NCBI RefSeq assembly: GCF_009928425.1 | Contig: NZ_JAABNS010000001.1 | Span: 2,852,001 to 2,916,000 of the forward strand | Direction of reading: 5' to 3' | Source of the DNA: Pseudarthrobacter sp. ATCC 49987 | GTDB lineage: Bacteria; Actinomycetota; Actinomycetes; Actinomycetales; Micrococcaceae | Length of the DNA stretch: 64,000 nucleotides | In this document: piece by piece, positions 26,274-34,551 of the stretch | Position numbering within the stretch: the stretch's first letter is position 1 | Layout of the letters: every line of letters begins with the position of its first letter | Position numbers and translations under genes: made by a program | Notes under the pieces: model-generated | What the model saw: the letters and a program-made list of their open reading frames with translations, nothing else | What the model was told of the DNA's origin: nothing | Database searches by the model: none

Positions 26274-27545
26274 ATGGCCCAGCACAACCCGCATCACAAT
26301 TTAGGTACCGTCCTAAGCTTCGAGTTCATCCGCACCGTCACCAAGCGGCGGTTCTGGATCGGCACCCTGTCCGTCCCGCTCATCATTGCCGTGGTCTTCG
26401 GCCTGATCTTCCTCAGCAACAGCACCACGGACACCGCAGCCGAAGCCCAGAAAACCGCCCACTTCAGCATCTCCTACACGGACGCCTCCGGACTGATCAC
26501 CGCCGGGGACGCCGCGCTGTTCGGGGCCACCACCGCGGACTCCCCCGACGCCGGGATCCAGGCCGTGCAGTCCGGCACCGTCGACGCCTACTTCGACTAC
26601 CCGGCCCACCCCGAATCGACGCCCGTGCGCGTCTACGGCGCGGACAAAGGCCTGTTCGAGAACGGCAAGTATGCCGCCGTCGCGCAGGCCATGCTGGCGC
26701 ACGCCGTCGACCGTCAGATCGGTTCACCGCAGCTGTCCGCGCTCGCCGCCGGGAAGGTGCAGACCGAGACCGTCACGTATGACGGCACCAAAGAGTCAGG
26801 CGGCCTGGGCTCGGTGATCCCGCCGATGGTCTACCTGGTGATCTTCTACGGGCTGATCGTGCTCCTGGCCGGGCAGATGCTCAACTCCACGCTCGAGGAG
26901 AAGGAGAACCGCGTCACCGAGATGATCCTGACCACCCTCAAACCAACCACGCTCATCGCGGGCAAGGTGATCGCCCTGTTCGCGATCGGACTGGTGCAGA
27001 TGATCGTGTTCCTCTCCCCCATTATGATCGGCCGGCTGTTCTTCCCCGAGGAGCTCAGCCTCGCGGCCCTGGACCTGCCCCCGCTGACCTTCGACCCGGT
27101 CCGGATGACCGTCGGCCTGCTGATCCTGGTCGGCGGGTTTGCCCTGTTCACCACCACCCTGGTGGCCATCGGCGCCGTCATGCCCACCGCCAAGGAGGCG
27201 GGTAACTTCATGGGCGTGATGATGGCGCTGATCTTTGTGCCGTTCTACGCCGTGTCCCTGGTGATCTCCGATCCGCAGTCCTTGATCGTGCAGATCTTCA
27301 CGTTCTTCCCGTTTTCCGCCCCGGTGACCGCCCTGTTGCGCAACGGCTTCGGCTCCCTGAGCCTGCCCGAGGCAGTCATTGTGATCGTGATCCTCTACGC
27401 GGGCGCCGCGGTGATGCTTCGCGTCGCCGTGCGGCTCTTCCAGTACGGCTCCATCTCCTACACCTCGAAGGTCAATGTCCGTAACGCGCTGCGTGCCGGG
27501 TCGCGACACCCCGCTGCTGAGAAGCCCCCGACGACGGCCCGCTGA
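26274..27545 (+). CDS. ABC exporter permease, NatB-like
   Basis: A 423-residue ABC-2 type permease. A first membrane helix (about 33-53) is followed by an external domain of about 150 residues and then five more helices from about 185. The conserved segment QMLNSTLEEKENRVTEMILT and the following KPTTLIAGKVIAL are hallmarks of NatB/YhaP. It starts four bases after the ATPase gene, so the two are co-translated. The tail ends with a basic, Pro-rich 25 residues. Confidence 0.85.
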   Translation: MAQHNPHHNLGTVLSFEFIRTVTKRRFWIGTLSVPLIIAVVFGLIFLSNSTTDTAAEAQKTAHFSISYTDASGLITAGDAALFGATTADSPDAGIQAVQSGTVDAYFDYPAHPESTPVRVYGADKGLFENGKYAAVAQAMLAHAVDRQIGSPQLSALAAGKVQTETVTYDGTKESGGLGSVIPPMVYLVIFYGLIVLLAGQMLNSTLEEKENRVTEMILTTLKPTTLIAGKVIALFAIGLVQMIVFLSPIMIGRLFFPEELSLAALDLPPLTFDPVRMTVGLLILVGGFALFTTTLVAIGAVMPTAKEAGNFMGVMMALIFVPFYAVSLVISDPQSLIVQIFTFFPFSAPVTALLRNGFGSLSLPEAVIVIVILYAGAAVMLRVAVRLFQYGSISYTSKVNVRNALRAGSRHPAAEKPPTTAR

Positions 27546-27602
27546 GGCGGTCGGCCAGCGGCACGATCTCGTAGGAGGAATGCTGCTCGTGGCGCCTGCC
27601 AC

Positions 27603-28396
27603 CTACTTTCCTGCTGAACTCCCCGCCGGCGCCCCGGCCGGCCGCAGGGACGTGATCATCGTCCGGACGTCCCGGTACTCGGGCGTGGAGGCGTACAGCC
27701 TGGCCTTTTCCAGATAGGGCAGCGAGGGGTCCCCGGGCGTCTGGTTGGACTCCGGGTTGTAGGTGCCGCCGAAGAAGGCGCCGCTGGGCGGCCAGAGGAA
27801 CAGGTGGAACATCGGGCACGCTGTGTCGCCGGGCTCCTCGGGGACCATGGTGATGCCGTAGGCGGCGATGGTGGGTCTGCGTGGCCACCGCGTCCGTGTC
27901 CCCGCCCCGGGACTCGAACACGTAGCGGGGCACCCCGCCGTCGCCGCCCCCGCCCTCGGCGAGCGCGACCACCGGCGCGGAATCGTAGACCTCGTACGGG
28001 GTCTTATCGAGGCATTCCGCCCCGGTGACGATGTTGGTCCGCAGCCCCGCCATCGGTTTCCCCGCGGCGTTCAGCACGTCCACAAAATCCCCGGCGAGCG
28101 CACCGCCGGGGTCTCTAACCGTCCAGCCGGCGGAGTAGTCGAACAACAGTCCCCCGTTGGTCGTCGTGAACGTCTTCCAGCCCGACGCCGGCCCTTCCGA
28201 CGCCGGCGAACCGGGCGGTGTGGTGGCGGACGGGGACGCAGCCGCCGTCGTGCCCTGGGTCTGGCTTTCCGACGCGGAAGGGCCAGCCGGCGGGGGGCGG
28301 CGACAAACCGCAGGACGCCAGCAGCAGGACCGAACTGAGGGCACTGCCCACGGCAGCGCACCGGGTGGCGCCGGGTGAACCCGCCGGCCTCCTCAC
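27603..28396 (-). pseudogene. Second copy of a lipoprotein tandem, broken by two frameshifts
   Basis: The GTG at 28396 starts four bases past the stop of the intact paralogue (28398-29108) and opens VRRPAGSPGATRCAAVGSAL, ending in the lipobox LLASCG. At the six-base G run 28292-28297 the frame shifts, after which SEGPASGWKTFTTTNGGLLF matches GWKTFTTSDGTLAFDYPESW of the paralogue. A second shift near 27871-27876 is needed to reach AAYGITMVPEEPGDTACP and the shared C-terminal ITSLRPAG. With both corrected it would be a lipoprotein of about 260 residues. It may be a decaying duplicate, or the G run may reflect a sequencing error. Confidence 0.72.
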
Positions 28397-28397
28397 G

Positions 28398-29108
28398 TCA
28401 TTGCTTTCCGGCGGGCCGCAGGGACGTGATCGCCTGTTTGACGTACTTGTATTCGGTGGTGTCCTTGTATACCTCGGGGGTGTCCACGTGCGTGGGGCCT
28501 CCCGGGGTGGTGTCGAACGGGTTATAGGCGCCGCCGAATATGGCGCCGCTGGGCGGCCAGGTGAAGAAGTGGGAAATCGGGCAGGCCGCATCCCCTGTGG
28601 GCTCCGGCTCGGAGGTGATGCCGTAGGCCAGGGTGAGGGACCCCGCCGGGTCGCTCGAGGCCGGGTCGCTCCGGCCCTCGTAGACGAACCGCGGGATGAC
28701 TCCGCCCTGGGCCAGCGCAGGGACGGGCTCGGAGTCGTACATCATAAAGGGGAACTTTTCCGGGCACTCGGCGCCCGCGACCATGTTGGTCCGCAGGCTG
28801 GCCATGGTCTTGCCGTAGTCACTCACCAGGTCGACCGCGATACCGCCCTCAGCGGGTTCATCGGCCGGGTCCTTGATGGTCCACGACTCCGGGTAGTCGA
28901 ACGCAAGCGTGCCGTCCGACGTCGTGAACGTCTTCCAGCCCGCCGGCACCGTGACGGCGGCCGACGTCGCCGCGCTGGGCGAGGGGCTGGCCGTCGCCGC
29001 TGGCGGGGAACTCGTGGCGGGGGCCGCCGCCGGTGACCCGCATGCTGCGAGAACCGCAGCAGCGCAGAAAGCGGAAAGTGTTGTGGCGATTGACGCGGCC
29101 CGGCGCAT
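28398..29108 (-). CDS. Lipoprotein of unknown function (intact tandem copy)
   Basis: A 236-residue predicted lipoprotein. The signal peptide from MRRAASIATTLSAFCAAAVL ends at lipobox LAAC, and a Ser/Pro/Ala/Thr-rich linker (about 30-55) follows. The rest looks like a compact beta-rich extracellular domain beginning GWKTFTTSDGTLAFDYPESW, a pattern seen in PsbP/MOG1-like fold proteins where a region of this type starts the domain. A strong AGGGGGAGGG precedes the ATG. I do not recognise a precise family. A frameshifted paralogue lies immediately downstream. Confidence 0.72.
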   Translation of the reverse strand: MRRAASIATTLSAFCAAAVLAACGSPAAAPATSSPPAATASPSPSAATSAAVTVPAGWKTFTTSDGTLAFDYPESWTIKDPADEPAEGGIAVDLVSDYGKTMASLRTNMVAGAECPEKFPFMMYDSEPVPALAQGGVIPRFVYEGRSDPASSDPAGSLTLAYGITSEPEPTGDAACPISHFFTWPPSGAIFGGAYNPFDTTPGGPTHVDTPEVYKDTTEYKYVKQAITSLRPAGKQ

Positions 29109-29295
29109 GGCACCCTCCCCCTGGGAAAACAAAGTGGTTGGACAATTCTCGGGGATTTCCGCGCGGAAGCTAGGGCCTTAGGACCCTTGGCGCCCGTCCG
29201 TCAGGGGCCGGGGTCCCGGAGCGCCAGCCGTGATGCTTCCCACGATGTCCCCTGCAGATTTCTATTGGCCGCGGAAGCTTGCTAGAGCTTAAGTA

Positions 29296-30624
29296 ATGCA
29301 AGACGTCCTTGATCCCGCCATGCCCTTTCTGGTCCCCATCCTCGCAGTGGCTCTCGCCGTCGCCGGCGGGCTCCTCGCCTCCTGGCTGGTGCGCCGGGTT
29401 GTGCTCCGGCTCAACCGCAACCAGCCCGCCCTCCGCGAGACCTCCCGGGTGGCGCGCCTGCCGTTGCGCTTTGCGCTCTGCCTGATTGCCGTGCGGATCG
29501 CCCTGGGCCTGACCACGGACGACGCCGAATGGCGCCGCAACCTTGACCACGCGCTGCAGATAGTGCTTATCGGTTCCCTCGCGTGGCTGGCCATCGCTGT
29601 CATCCTCATCATCGAGACCATGGTGCTCACGCGCTACCGGGTGGACGTGGCGGACAACCGCCGTGCCCGCAGGCTCCGCACGCAGGTAATCCTTGCCCGG
29701 CGGATCGGCGTCGCCCTGATCGTGATCGTGGCCCTGGGCATCGCCATGCTGACGTTCCCCGCGATCCAGGCCCTTGGCGCCGGGCTGCTGGCCTCCGCCG
29801 GCGTGATTTCGATCGTCGCGGGCCTTGCCGCCCAGACCTCGCTGGTCAATGTCTTCGCCGGCATCCAGCTCGCCTTCACCGACGCGATCCGGGTGGACGA
29901 CGTCGTGGTGGTGCAGAAGGAATGGGGCCGGATCGAGGAGATCACCCTGACCTATGTGGTGGTCCACATCTGGGACGACCGGCGGATGATTCTGCCCTCG
30001 ACCTACTTCACCACCACCCCGTTCGAAAACTGGACCCGGCGGCAGTCCGAGGTCATGGGCACCGTGGAGTTCGACCTCGACTGGCGCGCCCCGGTCGAGG
30101 ACATGCGCGCCGAGCTCAAGAGGGTCCTGGCAACCACCGAGCTCTGGGACAAGCGCGTGGGCATCCTGCAGATCACCGACGCGACGGCCGGCTTCGTCCG
30201 GGTCCGTATCCTGGTCAGCGCCGCCGACAGCGCCACGCTCTTTGACCTGCGCTGCCTGATCCGCGAAGAGCTGGTGCTGTTCCTGCAGCAGGAACACCCG
30301 ACGGCGCTCCCCCATGTCCGGCTCGAATCCCTCGGCGCCTTTTCCCTAGGTTCCGGCACGCCCGGCACCGCCGGTTCCGCTGCAACCTCCGGCCCGGCGA
30401 GCTCCGGCAGCTCCACGACCTCCGGTAGCGCAACCTCCGGCGCTGGCGCGAAGCAGCCGGGCAAGGTCTCCGCCGCGGACGAACACAGCCGGCACCCTGC
30501 CGATCCGCACGACTCCCAGCTCTTCACCGGATCGATCGAGGCGATCGAGCGCTCCAAGGCGTTCACGGGCCCCGGCGAGGAAGTGTTCGAGGACCGGGAC
30601 AAGAGCATCGCCGCGCAGAACTAG
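29296..30624 (+). CDS. MscS-type mechanosensitive ion channel
   Basis: A 442-residue membrane protein with four N-terminal helices (about 11-33, 55-72, 84-108, 132-155), then the pore helix and beta domain of MscS: SIVAGLAAQTSLVNVFAGIQ (about 173-192) and IRVDDVVVV. It should open on membrane tension and release solutes in osmotic downshock. After residue about 350 comes a low-complexity Ser/Gly/Thr tail of about 90 residues, longer than in E. coli MscS and probably disordered. It stands alone, divergent from the lipoprotein pair. Confidence 0.85.
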   Translation: MQDVLDPAMPFLVPILAVALAVAGGLLASWLVRRVVLRLNRNQPALRETSRVARLPLRFALCLIAVRIALGLTTDDAEWRRNLDHALQIVLIGSLAWLAIAVILIIETMVLTRYRVDVADNRRARRLRTQVILARRIGVALIVIVALGIAMLTFPAIQALGAGLLASAGVISIVAGLAAQTSLVNVFAGIQLAFTDAIRVDDVVVVQKEWGRIEEITLTYVVVHIWDDRRMILPSTYFTTTPFENWTRRQSEVMGTVEFDLDWRAPVEDMRAELKRVLATTELWDKRVGILQITDATAGFVRVRILVSAADSATLFDLRCLIREELVLFLQQEHPTALPHVRLESLGAFSLGSGTPGTAGSAATSGPASSGSSTTSGSATSGAGAKQPGKVSAADEHSRHPADPHDSQLFTGSIEAIERSKAFTGPGEEVFEDRDKSIAAQN

Positions 30625-30780
30625 TCGTCTCCGGGCTGGGGCGCCATCCTGGGCGGCCGCCGGCCGGGCGCCGGCGGGGTCTTCCCTGCCTGCGGGAACT
30701 GTTCAATAATCAGACTTCGGCGAGTCAGCGTCGGCGCACCACGCACCACGCACCATCCACAACGAGTGAGGGAGCCTGGC

Positions 30781-31014
30781 ATGACAATTCCACCGCCGCA
30801 CGAACCTGAGCCGTTTCCGCCGGAGCCCGGCCCCACCACCCCCGAGCCCCAGCCCGGCGACCCGTTCCCGCCGGAGCCGGGTCCGGTCCCGCCGCCGGCG
30901 CCGATTCCGGAACCTGGCCCTGCACCAACACCCGGCCCGTTCCCCGCCCCGGGACCGCTGCCGATTCCCGACCCCGGCCCGGTCCCGCCGCGCCCGGACC
31001 CCACACGGTTCTAG
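30781..31014 (+). CDS. Short proline-rich protein
   Basis: A 77-residue reading frame made largely of Pro, Glu and Gly repeats (PEPGPxPPP patterns), with no signal peptide or folded domain. The ATG at 30781 follows GAGGG at a good distance. Such composition is easily produced by high-GC DNA, and the opposite strand reads as a Gly/Ser-rich frame of similar length, so it may not be translated. If real, it is probably an extended, disordered peptide. Upstream, 30735-30758 has short CACCACG-type tandem repeats. Confidence 0.4.
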   Translation: MTIPPPHEPEPFPPEPGPTTPEPQPGDPFPPEPGPVPPPAPIPEPGPAPTPGPFPAPGPLPIPDPGPVPPRPDPTRF

Positions 31015-31067
31015 GGTCGCCCGGTTCCGGGGGCGCAGTTCCAGGGTCGCCCGGCCGGCGGCCCGGC

Positions 31068-31865
31068 TCAGGCCGCTGCTATGCCGTGCAGGAAGTTCCG
31101 CACTTCCGTGTTGAAGGCGTCGGGCGCCTCCATCGGAGCCAGGTGTCCGACGTCGGGAATCACCGCAAGTTTTGAACCCGGAATCTGGCGATGGAGCTCG
31201 TGGGCGACGTTCAGCGGGGAGCGTTGATCGTCCTCGCCGTACAGCAGGAGTGTCGGAATGGCGATGGTGGGCAGTACGGGCCGGTAATCAGCCCGGCCGC
31301 TGGCGGAGAGCAGGGCCCGCATTCCTGCCGGGCGCACGTCTGCCATGATCCTGGTGGCCTCGGCCACCACGGCGGGATCGGCCTTGTCGGTGAAAAGTGT
31401 CGGCAGCCACGCGTTGATGATCGTCTCCGGAGGCTGATCGATCTCGGCCAGCACCTGGGCGTAGCGCCGTTCCACCTCCTCGGGCGGCAGGGATCCCGCC
31501 CAGCCGGCATAGGCTGACGCCAAAATCAGGGACGCCGGTATCTCCGGGTACCCGCGGTACAGCTCCAGGACAACCAGGGAACCCCACGACAGGCCCAGAA
31601 GGTGCGGCTTCGCAGGAACGGCCGCGCGCAGGAATCCGGCGGTGATGGCCCCAAGCTCCCCGGCGGACAGATCCGGGGCGGGGTCATCGGACTGGCCGCA
31701 CCCCGGAGCGTCCCAGGCGAACACTGTGAAGTCGTCCGAGAGGCCCTCCAGCTGTTGACGCCAGCTCCGGCTGTCATCCCCGGCCCCGTGGAACAGGACC
31801 AGCGGCGGTCCCTGGCCTACCCGCTGGTACGCGATCCGCAGCCCGGCAACCTCGACGGCTTCCAT
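31068..31865 (-). CDS. Alpha/beta-fold hydrolase
   Basis: A 265-residue hydrolase. The oxyanion region LVLFHGAGDDSRSW is near 25-38, the nucleophile elbow is LLGLSWGSLVVLE (Ser about 95), the acid is in LLLYGEDDQRSPLNVAHEL and the catalytic His lies in PDVGHLAPMEAPDAF near the C-terminus. Cytoplasmic, single domain. Its reaction (esterase, haloalkane-type or C-C hydrolase) cannot be specified. Transcribed toward the proline-rich gene; the perfect hairpin at 31935-31986 is upstream and belongs to the next gene. Confidence 0.82.
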   Translation of the reverse strand: MEAVEVAGLRIAYQRVGQGPPLVLFHGAGDDSRSWRQQLEGLSDDFTVFAWDAPGCGQSDDPAPDLSAGELGAITAGFLRAAVPAKPHLLGLSWGSLVVLELYRGYPEIPASLILASAYAGWAGSLPPEEVERRYAQVLAEIDQPPETIINAWLPTLFTDKADPAVVAEATRIMADVRPAGMRALLSASGRADYRPVLPTIAIPTLLLYGEDDQRSPLNVAHELHRQIPGSKLAVIPDVGHLAPMEAPDAFNTEVRNFLHGIAAA

Positions 31866-31934
31866 GATCCAATGCTAAGCCGGTCTGGGCTTGCCGGGCA
31901 GGGCCAGTTCAGGACGCGCAAAACCACCCGCGAC

Positions 31935-31986
31935 GCGCAAAAGACCCCTCGCTACCAGGATTCGGGCGTCGAGGGGTCTTTTGCGC
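31935..31986. terminator. Long perfect hairpin terminator, usable in both directions
   Basis: GCGCAAAAGACCCCTCG and its exact complement form a 17-base stem with an 18-base loop. On the minus strand it begins 28 bases after the stop of the X25-domain gene. The A4/T4 tracts lie inside the stem. Confidence 0.75.
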
Positions 31987-32013
31987 GGCGGCAGGAAGAA
32001 TGCGCGTCGCCAG

Positions 32014-32883
32014 CTACGGCAGGACGATGTCGTGGGTCCGGTGGTCGTAGTGGATGACCAGCTGGCCGCCGGAGTGGTGTACCTCGTGGTTGGCGCCGTC
32101 GAAAGCACCAAAGGCCCCGAAGTTCTCGTCCCAGGCGCGGTTCAGCGCGATCTTGAAGCTGTAGGAACCGGCCGGGAGGTCCGCCGCAAGCTTCCAGAGC
32201 TGATCGACGAGGTCCAGTTCCATCTGGGATTCGTCGTACTGCGGGGCCCAGTTGGCCGGGGCGCCCAGCAGGATATTGAAGTCGCCTGCAACGGCAACGG
32301 CGTCCGGCTGCTCGATGGTCTCGACGCTGGTGGCGGGGGCTGCGGTGGCGGAGGCCAGGGACTTGGCGGCCGGGGCTTTGCGCTTGCGGACCGCCTTGGC
32401 GACGGGGGCAACGGCCTCCTCGACCAGCTTGGCAGCCTTGCCGGCGACCTTTTCGGCCACCTTGGCAGCCTTCGGGGCGCCCTTCGCGGCAGCCTTCGTG
32501 GCGGGCTTGCCGGCGGGCGCCGACGGCAGCGGGGTGTCGGGGGGAACGGGAGTTCCGGCGTCGAGCGCTGCGGCGAACGCGGCGGGGTCAGCGAACGCGA
32601 CGGTGGCGCGCTGGCCGTCCTCGGTGATGGTCCAGCCGGAACGGCCCTTGACCAGCCAGCCGGCCTTGACCAGCTTCGCGGTGGCGGTAGTCAGCGTCTT
32701 GTGGCCGCGGGGAATCCCGCCGCTGAGCAGCTCACGCTCAAACTCGTTCAGCGGAACGCGTGCGATTGCCTCGCCCAGCACTGCTCCGGCGTTCAGTTTC
32801 TCATCCGTCCACACGCCCTCGGCAAGGACATCCAGTACGGCCTTCAGTCGGCGGGTGGTGTTTTCGGCAGTGTTCGCGCCCAT
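32014..32883 (-). CDS. Winged-helix / Lys-Ala linker / X25 (pullulanase-type) domain protein
   Basis: A 289-residue protein with three parts and no signal peptide. Residues 1-95 look like a winged-helix DNA-binding domain (TLTTATAKLVKAGWLVKGRS then WTITEDGQRAT). Residues about 120-180 are a Lys/Ala/Pro linker like those of histone H1-like bacterial proteins. Residues about 195-289 match the X25 module of bacterial pullulanases: AVAGDFNILLGAPANWAP, then LPAGSYSFKIALNRAWDENF and YDHRTHDIVL at the end. X25 modules are normally in secreted starch enzymes. Here the module is intracellular with a putative DNA-binding part, so a regulatory role is plausible but unproven. AGAGGAGA precedes the ATG. 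Confidence 0.7.
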   Translation of the reverse strand: MGANTAENTTRRLKAVLDVLAEGVWTDEKLNAGAVLGEAIARVPLNEFERELLSGGIPRGHKTLTTATAKLVKAGWLVKGRSGWTITEDGQRATVAFADPAAFAAALDAGTPVPPDTPLPSAPAGKPATKAAAKGAPKAAKVAEKVAGKAAKLVEEAVAPVAKAVRKRKAPAAKSLASATAAPATSVETIEQPDAVAVAGDFNILLGAPANWAPQYDESQMELDLVDQLWKLAADLPAGSYSFKIALNRAWDENFGAFGAFDGANHEVHHSGGQLVIHYDHRTHDIVLP

Positions 32884-33084
32884 GGGTCTCCTCTAGAAGC
32901 AATTGATCCACCTGCATTTTGCCAAGGATCGTCGAGTTTCCGCGAGTCGGTATCGGTTAACTCTGTGTGTCGTGACCCACTATTACACCCCATGGCGCCG
33001 GGCGCGAGGGGACTAGGGCTGCGTACTCACGAGTAGGTTTTCCGGCCGGAATCCTCGGCCCTGCGGCGGCGCGGGCTGGGACTG

Positions 33085-33951
33085 CTAGAACTTGGGGATG
33101 AGGACGGGAGTGTTCTTCTTGTGCGCGTCGTAATCAGCCTGGCCGCCCCACTTTGTGTCGGACTTCTTCTCAAGAAGCGGCACGCCGCTGACTTTCGTGA
33201 GCAGGAGGGTGACAAACACCGGGGAGATCAGCGCAACCCACTGCCACCCCTCCAGCGCGGGCAGGGCGATGATCGCGATGCCGATCCAGAGCAGAATCTC
33301 GCCGAAGTAGTTCGGGTGGCGGGACTTCGCCCAGAGCCCGGTGGAGATGAACCTGCCCTTGTTGGCCGGGTCGGCGTTGAAGCGGCTCTTCTGCTGGTCG
33401 GCCACGATCTCGAATCCGAAGCCGACGGCCCACACGAGGAAGCCGATCAGGGCGAACCAGTCGAGCGCGACCCTGGTCGCCGAAGTGATGGCCACCCATG
33501 CGGCGGCCGCGGTGAAGACAACCCAGAGTCCCTGGATGGTCCATACGTTCAGGAACCGCACGAAGGAGGGCTTTATCTCGTCAAAGCGGTCGTCCTTGCC
33601 GGCCTTGCTGATGCGACGGAACAGGAACGTCCCCAGCCTCAGGGTCCATGCGAGGACCATGGCGGCCAGCAGCAGGGCCCGCGCGTCGACTCCGGGGGTG
33701 AGCAGGATGAGCAGCAGCGTGATGGCGGTGTAGGTGACGGTGCCGGTCAGGTCGTAGAACTTCTCGGTCTGGGCCCTGAAGGAGGGGATGAACACCAGCC
33801 ACTGAATGAGGAACGCTGCCCCGACCGCCATCGCGAAGACGGGGATCCCGCCCAGGGTGGCCCCGCCCTGGCTGCCGGCCACGGCGATGAGCACCCCGAT
33901 CAATACGACCACGGGGATGGCAATGAGCGACCTGCGGTCTGTGTCCTTCAT
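33085..33951 (-). CDS. DUF1295 / steroid 5-alpha-reductase-like membrane protein
   Basis: A 288-residue membrane protein with about six helices. The conserved C-terminal half has FRRISKAGKDDRFDEIKPSF, then GLWAKSRHPNYFGEILLWIG and the tail WGGQADYDAHKKNTPVLIP, as in DUF1295/3-oxo-5-alpha-steroid dehydrogenase-fold proteins, where the RHPNY segment binds nucleotide or SAM. The reaction is unknown. I chose ATG 33951, which has GAAGGGA before it, over ATG 33966. It is divergent from the MarR operon and shares its control region, so it may be under the same regulator. Confidence 0.78.
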   Translation of the reverse strand: MKDTDRRSLIAIPVVVLIGVLIAVAGSQGGATLGGIPVFAMAVGAAFLIQWLVFIPSFRAQTEKFYDLTGTVTYTAITLLLILLTPGVDARALLLAAMVLAWTLRLGTFLFRRISKAGKDDRFDEIKPSFVRFLNVWTIQGLWVVFTAAAAWVAITSATRVALDWFALIGFLVWAVGFGFEIVADQQKSRFNADPANKGRFISTGLWAKSRHPNYFGEILLWIGIAIIALPALEGWQWVALISPVFVTLLLTKVSGVPLLEKKSDTKWGGQADYDAHKKNTPVLIPKF

Positions 33952-34017
33952 CAGGGTTCCCTTCATAGGCCGGACTGGATGACGGCAACGCCAGGAGCCC
34001 TTTCCGCTAGGCTGCCT

Positions 34018-34064
34018 ATTATTCAATCCTGTTTGATGATCAAACATTATTCAGTATCCTTGAT
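34018..34064 (+). promoter_or_regulatory. MarR promoter with overlapping operator dyad
   Basis: TTTGAT (34032-34037), a 17-base spacer and TATCCT (34055-34060) make a good -35/-10 pair ending 30 bases before the MarR ATG. The dyad GTTTGAT-G-ATCAAAC (34031-34045) covers the -35 box, and ATTATTCA is repeated directly at 34018-34025 and 34046-34053. The layout suits autorepression by the adjacent MarR protein; which protein binds is inferred. Confidence 0.55.
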
Positions 34065-34089
34065 ACATGCAAACGCAAGTAGGTGGGCC

Positions 34090-34551
34090 ATGAGCACAGC
34101 CTCTTTCCACCCGGCCGCATTCACGCTGCAGGGCATGTTCACCCTCGCCAACGAGACAGAACGGGAACTGGCCCGCAACCTGGAACTGAACCTCACGGAT
34201 TTCCGCGCCCTCTCCGTGCTGGCACAGCTTGGCCCCGTCACGGTGGGCAAACTCGCCGCGGAGCTCGGCGCAACCCCGGCAACCACCACTGCGATCGTCA
34301 GCCGGCTCGTGTCCCGCGGTTACGTGGCACGCCACCGAGGCACCGGCGACCGGCGCCAGGTCCACGTGAGCGCCACTCCGGCGGCCGCCCGTAAAATCAC
34401 CACCCTGATGCAACCCCTGGTGAACGCCACCAACGAGCACATCCAGGCACTGCCCGCCTCACAGCAGAGCGTCGTCGCGGACTTCCTCGACGTCGCCCAG
34501 CACCTGATGCGCGACCACCTCCACACACTTTCCACGAACGACGCCCCATGA
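34090..34551 (+). CDS. MarR family transcriptional regulator
   Basis: A 153-residue winged-helix protein. The recognition part is VGKLAAELGATPATTTAIVS, followed by the wing RLVSRGYVARHRGTGDRRQV with the MarR signature DRR. N- and C-terminal helices should dimerise. MarR proteins usually repress their own operon until a phenolic or acyl ligand binds. The gene overlaps the acyl-CoA ligase by ATGA, which suggests a CoA-thioester or free acid as effector; that is inference. AGGTGG precedes the ATG, and a dyad lies over the promoter. Confidence 0.85.
   Translation: MSTASFHPAAFTLQGMFTLANETERELARNLELNLTDFRALSVLAQLGPVTVGKLAAELGATPATTTAIVSRLVSRGYVARHRGTGDRRQVHVSATPAAARKITTLMQPLVNATNEHIQALPASQQSVVADFLDVAQHLMRDHLHTLSTNDAP

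Noticed and set aside
30621..31004. Gly/Ser-rich minus-strand frame opposite the proline-rich ORF
   Set aside because: It is the complement of a Pro/Gly codon repeat and lacks a ribosome-binding site or any domain.
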